64,000 nt of DNA from Dactylorhiza incarnata (Eukaryota; Streptophyta; Magnoliopsida; Asparagales; Orchidaceae). Location: positions 9,238,001 to 9,302,000 of the forward strand of contig JAWHQI010000064.1 of assembly GCA_033032865.1 (NCBI GenBank). Direction: 5' to 3'. The notes beneath the pieces are model-generated. The model did not search any database and had not been told where the DNA came from. It saw only the letters and a list, made by a program, of their open reading frames with translations. Below, one piece after another: positions 1-13,636 of the stretch (position 1 is the first letter of the stretch; each line of letters opens with the position of its first letter). Position numbers and translations under genes: made by a program.

Positions 1-1605
1 TGAAGTCATATAAGAAATTGATAATGTTTCATGCAATTTGCACTATCTAGACATCTCCAAAAATTCTGAAATTTCTGCATGAAACTAATCTTTGGACACT
101 TCATCAAAATCCAAAAACAAAATTTTCAAAATCTCAATATTTTGCTCATTGTCACCCGCGCTGGCACTAGCGCCAGCGCTAGCTCGAGAGTCCAATTTTC
201 TGTGTTTTTAAAATTTTGAAAAATCACTAAGAATATGTTCTTGTATATGCACTACTTATTTTTGCATTTCTGCCTTTAATTGCTTTTTGAAAATTTGAAA
301 TACAAAATTAAAAAAGCCAAAATTTCAAAAATATTTGTTTTCTCTTCTTTCATTGTTTATTTGTCTGATTTCTATTTTTATATGAAAAAAATCAAATACA
401 AATTTTTAACACAAAAAAAACTGTATGGACTTTATTGTTAATATCAAGCATGGTTTAATCTATCATTTAGACCTTCTACAATATTGCAATTCATCTTTTC
501 AACCGACTTTGAACATTGTTTTTATCATGCTTTGATATATCTAATCACATGTGCATAAATTGTATTGAAAAAGTTGTGTAGAACCAAGTTTAGCATGCCT
601 CTATGTATGAGTAAATGATTTATGGTTGATAATGAAATTTATTCACTCACATATTTTGGCAAAGTCTACATGTGTTTTTAATCTAAGAATGTTTGCTTGT
701 GTATTGTAATTGTACAATGAATTAAAATTGCACAACTATCTTACCTACACCACTTTTTTTTGCACTCTTAATATTTAAGAAAAGTGGTTGTGCTTTCAAA
801 ATTTCATTAGTTTGCAAAACAAGTGTATTCAGAGAACTTTGTACAAAATAAAAAATCATGAAATAAATTGACAAAGATAACTCCACCAAGCACTACTTGA
901 ACCTCCTGATAAGTTTTAATAAGTATAGTGAGGTTGAGCACCTTGGAAAGAATAGTAAAGTATCTTGTGCAAACCTTAGTTTTTCTTTACACCACTTATT
1001 CTTAAGTACACCGGATCACAACAAAAAATATATCAATATTAAATAGTAAAGTGTGTGATCTCCCAGTACAACTTTGCACTCTGATAAGTCTTAATGAGCA
1101 TTGTGTGTTTAGAGCACCTTGGTATAATAGTTGTACATTTTTTCTTTGTGCATTAAAGTGTGTGGAAGTAAAATTATTTGTGTTTTATTGTGCACTTTAC
1201 TCTACATATGTCTTGTATTTTTAATTAAATCATTTGTTTATTTGTTTAAAATACACTTATGTGCACATCATTATCTACCATAACATTTCTTCTCATGAGT
1301 ATTGGATCCTAATGCAAATTCTATACTACTCTTTATATATAAATGCACTAGAAAACCTAGCATGCTCTCTACAATGTTTGGTATATCTTGAATTTGTGAA
1401 TTAAAATAACATTGTAGTAATTTCTTTTTGATCTATATCCTTCTTTCATGCGTGGTTACTTTATTGTCAAACTCAAAAAAAAAACTAAATGAATAATGAT
1501 TTACAAAAACATCTTGTTTTTTGGAACATAAACTCATATTTTCTTCTTAAGAATCATCATGATTACAAAAATATGTTTCTTGTATTTCTATAAGTCTTCC
1601 GCATC
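1..1605 (+). other. E: AT-rich 3' non-coding region
   Basis: No convincing reading frame. The stretch corresponds to the long non-coding spacer between pol and the 3' LTR that Sireviruses often carry. A GC-rich dyad of the GCTAGCGCC/GGCGCTAGC type lies at about 150-187, at the same relative place as the dyad at 17562-17592 in element B. Confidence 0.65.
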
Positions 1606-1610
1606 ATTAC

Positions 1611-3435
1611 TGTTGGATCTTACGGCGCCCTTAGAGGGGGGTGAATAAGGGTTTTATGGAATTTAAATCTTAATTAAAATTATCAGAGTTTGGGATCGAA
1701 GTTTCAGAATATTTTATAGGAAAATATATTTTAGTAACTCAGATAAAGGAAACAAAACTTTTTCCTAACTGTTGCTAACGCCTGGCGTTAGGTGTTAATG
1801 CTGGGCGTTAGCTCTTCAGAAAATTAATCTGCTCATAATTATGTCAATGAGATTTTACTAATGAAACATTAATGAAATACAATTCCAGAAAATCAAAGAT
1901 CGTAAAAAATGATTATTGTATTTCAAAGATAATTAAACAAATATTAATTTTAATACTTTAATGGAATAGAAATTAAAACATTCTTGAAGAGGAAATAAAA
2001 TCAATTGAATAGAACATTAAAGGACATGATTTTATTTCATAATAAATTGAATACACAAATGTTTAATTTCTATAACGCTAGAAATCGGAGGCGTACAAAG
2101 TAAAACAATTTTTCCTTTTCTATACTGACTTGTATCCCCACAAACCGGTTGGCTTTAGCATATCCTTCCCCGGATATGGCCTCAAGCCGCTCTAGCCAAT
2201 CCTTCCCCGGATATGACCTCGAGCACCCCTAGATCTAATCACCTAGACCTAGTCGCCAACACAAGGCCAATTCCTCCCTAAGTCCTACCCATACCTAGTC
2301 GCCAACACAAGGTGAATTTACCCATGGAATCCTTCCCGGAATCCGACGTTCTCCCCGAACAATTTCTCCACGCGAATTACAAAGAGAATAAAATAAGAGA
2401 TTACAAGATAAGTAAAGAGAAACTCCCCAAGAAATTCTGAAGGTGAAGACGAAGTCGAAGTAGATGTTGGCGTTCTTGAAACGATCGTCCTTCGTATGGG
2501 ATATGCGTTGTAGACCTTCTCCTTCAAAATCCTCTTTAGATCTTCATGATAGCCCAAGGGAGATCTCTTAATTGCTGTACACGAACCTCTCTCCAAAGTA
2601 TCAGAATTCTGGAATCATCTCTACATGAGAATGAGAGGGGATGTACATTAAATAGCCACAGGAGCTAACGTGTGGCGTTAAGAATTAACGTCGGCGTTAG
2701 TGAACGTGCACTATCGTGGCTGAAATCGTGCAAACCGTCGGGATCGTGGCAGAGACCAATTTCGTCGAACGGATTTCATTTCGTCGAACGCGTGTTCGTC
2801 GAACGGAATCAAAGTTTGTCGACCGCCACAACGTTCGTCGAACGCAAGTTCGTTAACCAAAATTTCGTCGAGCGCAGGATCAGTTCGTCGAGCGCAGGAT
2901 CAGTTTGTCGAACGCCTTCAGAGTTCGTCGAACGCAGGTTCAGTTCGGGTTTCGTCGAGCGCCTTCAGAGTTCGTCGAACGCTGGTTCCTTCAGGTTTCA
3001 TCGAGCGCCTTCAGAGTTAGTCGAACGCAGGTTCAGTTCGTCGAACACCTTCAGTGTTCGTCGAACGCAGTTTTGTCAGGCGCAATTTCGTCGAACTGCT
3101 AGCAAAGTTCGTCGAATGGCTAACGCCCAGCATTAAGATCTTACCCTGGCGTTGTCTCTGGATTCTCATAAGATTCATTCTCGACGGCATTCTTCTCAGC
3201 GGTTTTTGTCTCAGCGGTTTTCTTCTCAACGGAAGTTAACGCGGGGCGTTAACAACTAACGCGGGGCGTTAGCTCTCTTTCCAGAGAGTCATCTCCATTC
3301 AGTATACTATTCATAGGGATGTGTAGATATAGTTCCTGTACAACCTGCATACTATAAACACACAAAATACTAGATCAAATACAACACGGTATTTGTTATT
3401 CTCAAACCAAGAGATGCGGAACATAGGCTCCAACA
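1611..3435 (-). repeat. A 3' LTR
   Basis: Starts TGTTGGATC and ends CTCCAACA on the plus strand. Length 1825 bp, identical to the summed right LTR. In element orientation the U3 portion (right side) holds palindromic dyads and a TTCGTCGAACG array (2745-3120). A TATA-like box follows on the minus strand at 2647-2655. A transcribed leader rich in CCTTCCCCGG blocks fills the rest. A short frame at 2318-2596 recurs in the other LTR and looks incidental. Confidence 0.88.
2665..3280. repeat. A 3' LTR palindromic dyad array in U3
   Basis: About twenty near-copies of the 11-mer TTCGTCGAACG (some TTCGTCGAGCG) occur between 2757 and 3120. They are flanked on both sides by longer dyads of the TAACGCxGGGCGTTA kind at 2665-2705, 3120-3155 and 3238-3275. 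The block lies immediately upstream of the minus-strand TATA-like box at 2647-2655. Short frames that cross it are repeat translations. Confidence 0.85.
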
Positions 3436-6400
3436 ATCTTCCCATTTTGATAATAACAAATACCTGTATGAGAAATTAGTGAGATTAAGACCATTTGTGT
3501 TTATAAATAAGTGAGGTAATAATATATGCATGAATAACAGGTTAAAAGCAAGATAGATTTGATAGCGATAATGCATACTCTTTCTGTATGAAGTCCCCCC
3601 CCCCTACATAAGTGTTCTCTTATAATTTACTCTCCCTAAATATCTATTTGACTAGATTTCTCAATTTCTTCTCCCCCTTTGTCTTTAGCAAAAGTGGACA
3701 AGGATGAGTGTATATCTTCTAAGATAGATAAGGAAACACTTATTGAAGGATTGCCATGATCGAGCATATGATAGTGTATGCACCTCCTATATGATTACTC
3801 CCCCTATAAATATACCCCTTTTTTGAGTTTAATATTATTATAATGCACTCCCCCTAAATATTAGATTTATGCAATTTAATCTCCCATTTTGGTAGTATCA
3901 AAAGAGGGTTTTAGGAGTGAGTATGTAATAAGGAGTAATATGTTCTATTTTGAGAAGAAAAATAGGATGCAATCAAAAGCTTGTTAAATACTACTTGTTG
4001 AGAAAAATATAAGCATGATGTAACATATAGTAGTAAGCAACATAGCTAACATGATAAAGTAAGCATTCTATTTTAAGATACCACTTGTTGAAACCATGGT
4101 GTTAAAAATAATAGACATGAATGAGCATAAGTGGTAAACTTAGCAGAAGAATATAATAAGCACTCTTAAACATAAACATCATTTTTAGAAGATAAAATCA
4201 TATAACGGATAATGAGTTTGAAATTTAAAAATTTGATGTTTAAGTTAAAGATTGAAGAGATTTCATTCCATTAAGATAATATTGCAAGCATGATTTCATA
4301 ATATCAAGAAAAGATACACAAACTACAATGTAATAAAATTTGCATTTCAAGTAAACATAAACATTGTAGCGATCATGCTTTGTTATCTAGTGCATTTACT
4401 TAAGTTTGTAGAGATTTGAGTAGATGAGCATTAGGATCCAATTCTCATGAGTAGAAGTTCTATGAAAGATAATGATGTGTACAAAATAGTGTTTTGATAA
4501 AGTATACAAGTGAATCAATCAAAAACACATGACATATATAATGAAATAACACAACATTAAAATACACAAATATTATTACTTGCACAATATTTCAATGCAC
4601 ATAAATAAAGAGTTCAACTACCAAGGTGCTTTGCACACACAATGCTTATTAAGACTTATCAGGTGCAAAGTAGTGCTTGGGGGATCACTTTTATACTTTT
4701 TAGCTTTATTTTCAATTTTTATGATCCGGTGTACTAAGAGAAGTGGTGTATAAATTGTTTGCTACAAGACACTTTACAATTCTTTAGCCAAGGTGCTCAA
4801 CCTCACAATGCTCATTAAGACTTATCAGGAGGGTGAGTAGTGCTTGGTGGAGTTTTCCTTGTCATTGATTATTTGATTTTTAGTTTAGTGACTAAGGACT
4901 CCGAATTCACTTGTTTTGCAAACATAGCATTTTTTAAACCACATTTCTCTAAAGAATAAGTGCATGAAAAACAAAGAATTGTAATAACCAATTCAATGTT
5001 GTGTAGGTAATCTATTTATGCATTTTAATCATTTATGTTATTACACTACACAATCATGCAAGTATAAGATTGTTAACATATGTAGATTATCAAAAATAAG
5101 TGAGTGATTAAATCATTATCAAACATAATACATTACTCATACTTAGAGGCATGCTAAGCATTTCTACACATGTTTCTCTACAATCAATTTTATTGCACAT
5201 AATAAGATAATTTTCAAGGCATGACAAATACAAAACAATGTTTTTAAGAAACTTGACAATGACAATGAATAACAATCAGTTTTTTTATAAATTTTTAATA
5301 ATTTTTTATAAGAGCACAAAACAATAAACACACATAAAGAGAAAAAACATATTTTTGTTCTTTGAAAATGTTTTTCAAAATTCATTTGTATTACAAAGAG
5401 GTCTTCCTTCAGTTGAAATTTCATAATATATTGATTAGATTTGAAGGCTCTTTTAGCATATTTTTGGTGATTTTTCAAATACTTGTGTTTTGTAAAATCA
5501 TTAAAGCTCAAAATAATAAAATATGCAAACACAAGATGCAATGTTAGAACAAAAACAAATATGCATGATTTATGTATAAAGAGTGAGATAATGTTCATGC
5601 AATGAATATAATATAAGTATATCTAAGATCAAGATACCTAAACTACATGACTACACTCTAGCCTCGTACTAAGTGACGGATGGGCATGAGGAGCTGCACA
5701 CATGTTGTAGGTGGGGGTGTTAATCCCATATACATACAAAAGACGACGCTCAACCTAGCACTCTTTCCCCCCAGTACCTCGCAAGGCCCCACTAGAACCC
5801 TCCCCGGTTAAGGACAAGACATGAATTAGAGGTTAGGTCTCTAAGGCACACAATCCTACGCCCTCGCTATTGTGAGACACATGTCATAGGTTAATGATTA
5901 TGGATATACTAAGCGGTTTAGTTTAAGGATTGATTCATAAAACATGAGTTTGTTTTAGTTTTAGAGCATATAGTAGATTTTGAAACCACAATGTACTCAT
6001 GAATTTAAAGTTCAAATTTCTCTACCTTTAGCATGTCACTATATTGATAATCCTAGCATAAACACTAAATTGAGCATATACCAAGAGGTGCGGCTAGGAT
6101 AATGAATTTGGATGTTATGCAAAATATGCTAAATATATATAATTGGTTTGCATGTAATCAATTTTAGAGTTTTGAAATTTTATAGACCTAGAATGAAGTG
6201 ACAAATCTATTTGATTTCATCTTGTGTATATCAAGTTAATTCTTAGGTCTAAAGATAATAAGATTCATGCAAATAATAAAGATGTATTTACACACACAAA
6301 ACAAGATATGAAACTATAATATCAATAGCAATCATATATTTCATAATTCCTAAGGTTGATAGAAATAGTTGATTTAAGATAATTCTTGATAGATTATGAA

Positions 6401-6899
6401 TTACGATAAATGATAATAGTGAATTTAGCATGGGATATTAATAGATCAAGATGGAGTGTGTGAAATCATATTCATCATTTTTGTAATTTTTCAATTATGA
6501 TTTTTCATTATAGGGGATATCTTATGCAACAAAGAAAATAGACAAATATGCAATTAGTTGCGCATTTAATATTTTAGCCTAAGACCCCTAAAAATCCATT
6601 TAAATCCAATTTTGAAAGTAATTTCATTAGTCTTGATAATATCATTTAGCAAATTTAGCATTCAATTTATAATGATAATATAAGACATTTATAGGCAATG
6701 GATTTAAATAGGATAAAACATATAAAAAAGAAAAGATAGATCACTTAAAAAGATATGACTTTATGTTCAATTTAATTCAATTTGATTTGTTAAACATTAG
6801 GCTTAAAATGAAAGTCATATCTCATGATATATAAAGTGATCATAAACAAGTTGGCTTAAAAAATAAAAAATAAACAAAAGAAAAGGCAATTAAGCATAT
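3436..6899 (-). other. A: 3' non-coding region with multiple polypurine tracts
   Basis: The terminal polypurine tract abuts the LTR at 3436-3449. Further CTCCCCC-type tracts (purine-rich on the element strand) lie near 3593-3606, 3669-3680, 3797-3806, 3842-3852 and 3878-3890. Multiple polypurine tracts before the 3' LTR are a published Sirevirus hallmark. The rest is AT-rich. A more GC-balanced block at about 5640-5890 has no counterpart in B or E that I can see, and I do not recognise it. No credible ORF. Confidence 0.7.
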
Positions 6900-6904
6900 C
6901 ATGA

Positions 6905-9900
6905 TGTAAGACCCCATTTTTTTTCTTTTGAAAACACCGGGTCTTAGGCCCAGAACCGCCGCTTTGCAGTGACACCTTCACTCGGGAAGGTCACCACTAC
7001 AAAACACCGATCCTGCCGGCCACATCGATCACAAAGAAAAGTGCATTAAAGAAGACAAGTCCACAGAATCAACATGAAATATAAAACCATAAAGGTAAAA
7101 GTCCACAGATAATAACTGAATAAAAGATTGTTACAATAATAAAGAAGAAGGGAGGGGCTCATGCCCAGTACATCATGTCCTCACTACAAGATCACTCGCG
7201 GAAGCTAACTACTAATCACTCACTGATCCTAAATCTGGTGCTCCTGTAATAGGCTGGCCCGCCTCCGTCTACACCGGCCTCTGGTGCTGCTGCGTCTCCT
7301 CGATCTCCTAAAATGATATGGTCCACCGACCGTTAGTCAAAAAGACTAAGCCAATCCCCCACCCCTCCACCGGTGACTCCTAGGCACCGAGCGGGAAGGA
7401 TGAAGCGGAGGACAACAAGGGGTATAATCAAAAAGCAGATGACAGGGGTACAGGGAATATCTACACTACACATGTATATATACATAATTGAAGCAGTAAA
7501 AGAGCATAGTAAAAGAAGGTAAAGAATAAGTAAAGTACAATAAGTAAAGCAGGTACATAAAATGAAAGTAACCATTGATTTATAGAAATGCCCACACAAA
7601 CCTATAGACCAAGGGGTCATTTAGCAAGGCCTATCGTATAAGAAGTCCTATAACCGACTTATACGATAGGGGTAGGGGTTGAAATGCAATGTTTATGCTA
7701 TGACATGCAAGGTATGTTGTTATGCTATGTTCATACAAGTGCAACTCACCCACTTCGACTCTATGCGCATAAACCTTTAGTTCCCCCTTTTTGGAGCTAG
7801 CTAGACTCCCAGGATACTCCCATAGTGGCAAACGGAAGCGGTGGGTTGGGCCTCGCCCACCTCTAGGTTGGTATTCACACTACCCTACCTAGACCTATCG
7901 TACGCCTCAACGCAAAACTGCGGAGCATCTGCGTACTCTTACTGGCTGGACCACCAGACTTTCAAGGCTAAATGCAAATTCCACACTTGTCGAGTCAACG
8001 TATTGACGTCGGTGTGAACGACCGTCCAATACCGGAGACCCACCACCTTCATGCACATGCAATATGTTCTACAATATCCCGAGCCATAAATTCCCCGGGC
8101 TAACCTGCCCGTCATCAATGCCTTCCGAGCCACCGGATTGCCGGACCAACCTGTCTGTACCAACCAACACTACTGAGTCACAAGCTCACCAGACTAACTA
8201 GTTCGTTGCTTCAACCACCGAGCCTACCGCTCGTAAAAACAAACCAACTAACCTCCCGTAACCACGGGGTGTGGGTGTGTGTATCGTTAAGTTAATCTTG
8301 TACGACATCTTACTCTTACAGTTTATGGTTAATCTTGGACTTCCCGAGGATTACCCTGTAAGGGGCTCGCTACGGTACTAGGAACTGTATTGGGATGACA
8401 CCCCAAAGTTCCCTTCTCAAGACACTTAGTGTTGTTGGTATCTACCCATAAGGATACCCTCCTCGTCATTACCCTTGGATTAACCCTATGTGACTTATGA
8501 CTTTCCAAAACGATCTTTCGTCGACCCCGAGTGCAACTTACCTCTAACTCACCAAGCACATCTTCACCTTCGATAATCCTTCTTGTTGACCATCATACCT
8601 TCTCAACTAAACTAGGTAAACCACTTACCTCCCATCCCTCCTAAGGATCCACTTGATTCTCAAATTTTACAGTTTTACTATACGCAGACCAAATGAGTTA
8701 TATGACGCTCACAACTAGAGGTACTCCAAATATTCATCCAACTGACCCAAGCTATTTACTGGAGGTCTATAATGATGTTATAAGACTAATTCCAGAGAAT
8801 CATATTTTTCCCTAATTAATTAATATTTATTTTAATTTCTCCAAACATCTGCCAAGTATGAAAATGAACATGAAGTGTAAGTAAATCTTATGATATGGCT
8901 CTCCAAAAATTATGATAAATCTATGGTGACTAAATAACATCAGAATATCATATTTTTACAGTAAGAAATTGTCCTCTAATTTAATTATTTAACATCTGTC
9001 CAAAATTGTAGTTTTATGAAGGAACCACCAAAAAGCTCAACACTAAAATTCTGGGAAAATTACCAAACTCTTGTATTCATCAGAAAAGGCTACTGACTAA
9101 GTTTCAGGATTTAAGGTAATCATTTTCTTACTTAAATAAATACTTTCAGAAAACCTCAAATTAAATAAATTGTGAAGTAGCCTACCTATTTAAGTCTTCA
9201 AAAATTCTATAAAAATTGACAGGGCTTTCTAATGCTCTGAATGGTCCTATAACCAATTTGCACAATTTATAAAGTAGTATTGGACCCTCAAATATATTTC
9301 TTAAGTCTAAATCAAGAAAGGTGCCTTGTGAAAGAAGTACTGATTAAATCATTTAGTAAAATTCACAAAATTAACCAGAGGTCTAAACCATGATTATAAG
9401 GGCACCACCAAAGTTTCATCATCATCCAAGACTTTTTAAGCATGTAAATATTTCTTATAAGAAGTTTCTCTAAAGGGGTTATGTCCTAATTCAAAGGAAA
9501 TATTGGCTCCTAAAATTCTTATAAAATTACTCAGTGCCTATTTACACCCTATGAACCTATCCACCAAGTTTCATAACCATCAAGGGACTTTTGACCGCAT
9601 GGCCTTCACAAGGTCCTAAATGCACACCTAGGAATAGAACTAGTGTTCTAGGGCTTAACCACCTCCACACCACCCCATACCACTCATGGAGGTGTCTTAG
9701 GTGATCCTAAACCAGTTACCAAGGTTTCACTTCATGGTGATGAGTTTTGACCACCATACCCCAAGGTAAACACCATACCCTAACTTTGACCCTATTTATC
9801 CTAACATGGGTTTACAAAAAAAACTCAAACAAAATAGTCCCAATTGGGCTGATAATTTTACCAAGGCCATACAGTAACCCTAAGGAGCACCCACCAAAAT

Positions 9901-12147
9901 TTGGAGGGTAATGGAGGTCATTTAACCCACTAATTAATTATTAGATGATTTATGAAATTATTTCAAAAACCTTAGAAAAAAGGTTCTCCTAAAAATCCCA
10001 TCTTTTTGTATGTTGTGTGTGTAGGTATAAGTAGACTACGTTTCAAATCTCAAGTCCATATCATTTCCCAATCAAAAGCTATTCAAGAAATGGTGGCTGT
10101 CCTACACTAAGGACCAGCCCCACCAAAATGGTCCTACAGGGAGCTACGGAACTCCTTTTGGGCTGAAACAAATTTTAAAATAAAGTAGACTCTAAGGGCT
10201 ACAACTTTGGTGTTGGACACGTTTTAATCAGAGGTGATCTAGTATTTTTAACAATTAAAATAAACTACAGCAAAAAGGGTGTGACAGAAATCATATAAAC
10301 ATTTAATTATATAACTGTTTCTGTGTTCGACGAAATTCAGACTCTGCGTTTGAAGAAAGCAGATCAAATCTGCGTTCGACGAAAGCAGATCAAATCTGCA
10401 TTCGACAAAAACTGTTTCGTTCGGCTAATATACTTAATAACAGCGCTAGACTAATTTAACGCAGAACTGCGTTCGACGAAACTTTACAAAAGCTGCGTTC
10501 GACGAAAGCAGATCAAATCTGCGTTCGACGAAAGCCGAACGCAGCTGTGTTTTGCTAATTTCTCTAATAACAGTGCTCGACTAATACCTCTAATAACAGC
10601 GCTCGACTAAAGCTGAACACCTCTCGTTCGACGAATTATTCGTTCGACGAATTTCTTACAACGCTCGACGAAACAAATGATATAATCGTAAACATTAATA
10701 TAAAGATCCGACGGCTCTCCATCATCGTCCCCAATCATTGGACGGCTCGCGACAGCCCATCCTGGGCCTCTTTGCGGGGTGATTTCTCGGCCACCTACGC
10801 CTCTTTTCGGCCGGCCAATGACACGACCACCTCCGTTGAGGTGGTGGCCGGCGATAGGGGTGGTTGGCCGGCCGAAGGTGGTCGGATCTAGTTTTTAGAG
10901 GAGGGAAAAAGAGTACGAAACGTACTCCTTCGGAAACACAATCTGAGCCCTATTGTGCACGGATCAAGCCCCGAAATATGAAGAGATCTAGCACTAAGGG
11001 AGGAGAAGAGGATCGGACCTGTGGGGGGGCTTGGTTGCGTGAATTCCGGCGAGTCGACATTGATGGTGCTGGAGTTTTCGGTGCCATGCCGATCTAGGAT
11101 TTCTCTACACGATTCTCACTGGAAAATTGGGAAAACTCTTCCTCTCTGAGCACTGAAGGAATGGGAGGGGTTTCAATCTGCTAGGATGGCTTTATTCCTG
11201 AAAGCCATTAATGGCCATTAGCACAATTTTGGTTACTTCTAATTTCTCTTAATCCAGCCCCTCTGGTCATAGAAAACTCCAGAATTCGTTTGTAACTGAT
11301 GGGGGAAGGTGAATGCTCATCAATTGGGAGGGAAATGAAGGATCAATTGTAATAAATCTCCATGAATGCTCTCTTTCTCTCTCTCCGATTTGGGGGAAAC
11401 TTCTCTTTTCTCTCTCCTAGTCACCAAACACAGATTCCAAGAGGTAAATTCAGAAATCAGTAGGCCCACTAGATGGTGGATCTCCTTAATTGGGCCTAGC
11501 CCAAATAGATTGGGCTAGATTAGGTTAAATTGGGGTATTTTGACCTAAATTAAGCTTGAGTTTGACTTTAGTCGAATTGACCAATTGGGTTGACGCCAAA
11601 GGGTGGCTTGGGCTCCATTGACTTCCCTTAAAGGTTAGGAAGGTCTAGGTAGGGCCAATTTGACAAGGTGAGGGTGAATTGCCCCTTATTAGGGCACTTT
11701 GACCAATTTAGGGTTTAGGGCAAATTGGTCAAATTGGAGGCCCCGTGATGGGGCTTTTTGGTCCCTTAGGATCCTAGTACCCATACAAGGGTAGGGGCAT
11801 GGTCAATTTGGCATGGTGGGGGCCAATTGACCTTAATTGAGCTATTTTAACCAATTTAGGGTTAAGGTTGACTTTAGTCAAATTGGCCTCTTAGGTTGAC
11901 CCCAATGGGTCACTGGTGCTTCAAGGAGACCTCTAATGGGTTAGGGATCATATTGTGGGGTCAAGGTTCAAGGTGGGGTCCTAAAGTCCAACCCTAGGCT
12001 TGGTAACTGGAAATTGTTATTTGCAGACCAAGGTGGTTTTCTTCTTCTTTCCTATGTTCACAAGGTCTTGAGCTCTTCCTATGGTTTTGTCATGACCTAG
12101 TCATGACAAAACCAACTTAGGGGTCTAGCTGTTTGGGGGATGTTACA
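6905..12147 (+). mobile_element. Element C: 5.2-kb LTR-like insertion without coding capacity
   Basis: Begins TGTAAGACCCC and ends GGGATGTTACA. CATGA is duplicated at 6900-6904 and 12148-12152, inside element A. TG..CA ends and a 5-bp TSD indicate an LTR retrotransposon product. I find no internal copy of either end, no primer site and no gag/pol similarity, so it reads as one very long solo LTR or a large non-coding derivative. The terminal style resembles gypsy chromovirus LTRs (compare D), but that is only a guess. Orientation is uncertain. Short frames inside are not credible genes. Confidence 0.75.
10320..10680. repeat. C: CGTTCGACGAA motif array
   Basis: Ten or so copies of CGTTCGACGAA and close variants, often preceded by CTGCG or AAATCTGC, plus GCGCTCGACTAA variants at 10560-10620. 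This is the reverse complement of the TTCGTCGAACG motif in the LTRs of the unrelated Sireviruses A and B. Confidence 0.82.
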
Positions 12148-12209
12148 CATGAAGTAGAGCAATGATATTTCATTTTAATTTATTTCTACTTCACGCAATA
12201 CAATGATTC

Positions 12210-13587
12210 CTAGTGAATGAGAGATTTAGGTATCCAAATGGGACCAAGTGTGATGGTTCCTTTGGGTACCCAAATACAACGTGTTGGCTTTTGGAGAGAT
12301 AGTGATGAATGGGCCTTTACAAGTGAAGCTTCTATTTCATTTTTAATTTTGGGCGTCCATTCATACTTTGGTTTTTTACCTTTTAAATTCATATTATGAT
12401 TATTTGACATCTTTTTGGAATGATAGTTGTTTGAAAAATAATTCATTTGGGATTTATGTTTATTCAAATTATTTTTCAAAATACATTGATGTTGATAATC
12501 ATAATGAATTTTATTATATTGATTCTTTGAGAGTTTATAAGAGTGATGGTCTTTCTTAAGAATTGAATGTTGAAAGAGTGGGTTACAATATGTTTTAAAT
12601 GATTGGTTCTTATTTTGATGATTTTCATTTCCAGTTTTTCTTATAGACATACTCTTATAATATGAAGTTAAGCTTTTAGACTTTTGATAATTTGATAAAC
12701 TAGAAATAAAAGATTTTTTATTATATGAAAAATTTTGAATAAACAGTTTTAATGATTCTAGTTTATCCTTTAAATTATCATTTTCTTTTAATAATTTTTC
12801 ATTATGCTCTTTTGAAGTTAAAGACCTTTTTCCAAAACCTTGAGTTCTTCCTTAAAAGTATTTAATCAAAACAAGGTTTAGCATTTTCAATTAAAGAGCA
12901 TGAACAAGAATTTAACACATCAATACTTGATTCTACTTTAGCATTTGCTTTTAAAGTTTTATTTTCTAAACGTAGTATGAAATTAGCATTTTTCAAAATT
13001 TTAATTCTACGTTTAGCAATATTAAGCATATGTAGTGTAGAATTTCTTACAAATAGAGAGGACTTAGAATTTCTTACATTGATGTGGGATGAGGCAAGAT
13101 TTGAACCAAGGGTTCCTTTGACATCTTCTTCACATTCCACTTCCATAGTTGAATTTTCGTCTTCTCTTTTGCTTGATGTGTTGCTATCAATTGAGTCCAA
13201 TATTGTGACGTTGTTTTCTTCTCTCTTAGACAGATCTTCCTCCAAGCATGAGTCCTCGTCGATTTCTTCTCTTAGATCCATAAGGAATTCCTCATATTCA
13301 TCATCCGTGGAAGGAAGACTATAAGTATTCTCAAGAAATTTCCAAACTTCAAAAGCAGTAGAAGCGTAAAAATAAGTTTGAAAATATTTTGATCTAGAGC
13401 ACAATATAGACTATTCATAGATTTGGCATTTAAAAACATTTCATTTTTATTTAAAATACTTGGGGGCATTTTAATTGTAATATTCCAAACTTCAATATCC
13501 AAAGTTTTAAGAAATTTTTCCATAAGTGTTTTCCACCCATTATAATTTTCACCAAACCTCTAGAAGATGCGAGATCATGAAGCGTCA
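12210..13587 (-). pseudogene. A: degraded Sirevirus gag
   Basis: In element orientation the frame would open at the ATG at 13585-13587, about 35 nt inside the primer site. The first part (13523-13272) includes a FLKTLDIEVWN stretch like the EVWN region of copia-type gag (UBN2 family) in element B. A frameshift follows. The second frame (13404-12862) continues with KFLENTYSLPS and an acidic Ser-rich segment. The last part (12650-12210) is Asn/Lys-rich and ends with an IWVPKG motif, the same WVPK motif found before protease in B. At least two frameshifts and an internal deletion are present. No pol follows; after C the sequence is 3' spacer. Confidence 0.7.
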
Positions 13588-13619
13588 TTATTCCCGGTTG
13601 TGAAGTCGTATTGGAATAA

Positions 13620-13634
13620 CCTGCTCTGATACCA
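13620..13634 (-). other. A primer-binding site (initiator Met tRNA)
   Basis: On the minus strand TGGTATCAGAGC follows the 5' LTR after two bases. This is the standard primer site complementary to the 3' end of tRNA-iMet. Compared with B, one base is missing beyond the core. Confidence 0.85.
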
Positions 13635-13636
13635 CG

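Noticed and set aside
2672..3136. 154-codon ORF in the A LTR (also 23896-24360)
   Set aside because: It runs through the TTCGTCGAACG array; the protein is a Phe-Val-Glu-Arg/Ser-Ser repeat inside U3, upstream of the transcription start.
5164..5598. 144-codon hydrophobic ORF in the A 3' spacer
   Set aside because: AT-rich low-complexity translation with no counterpart frame in B or E spacers, and no env-like features beyond hydrophobicity.
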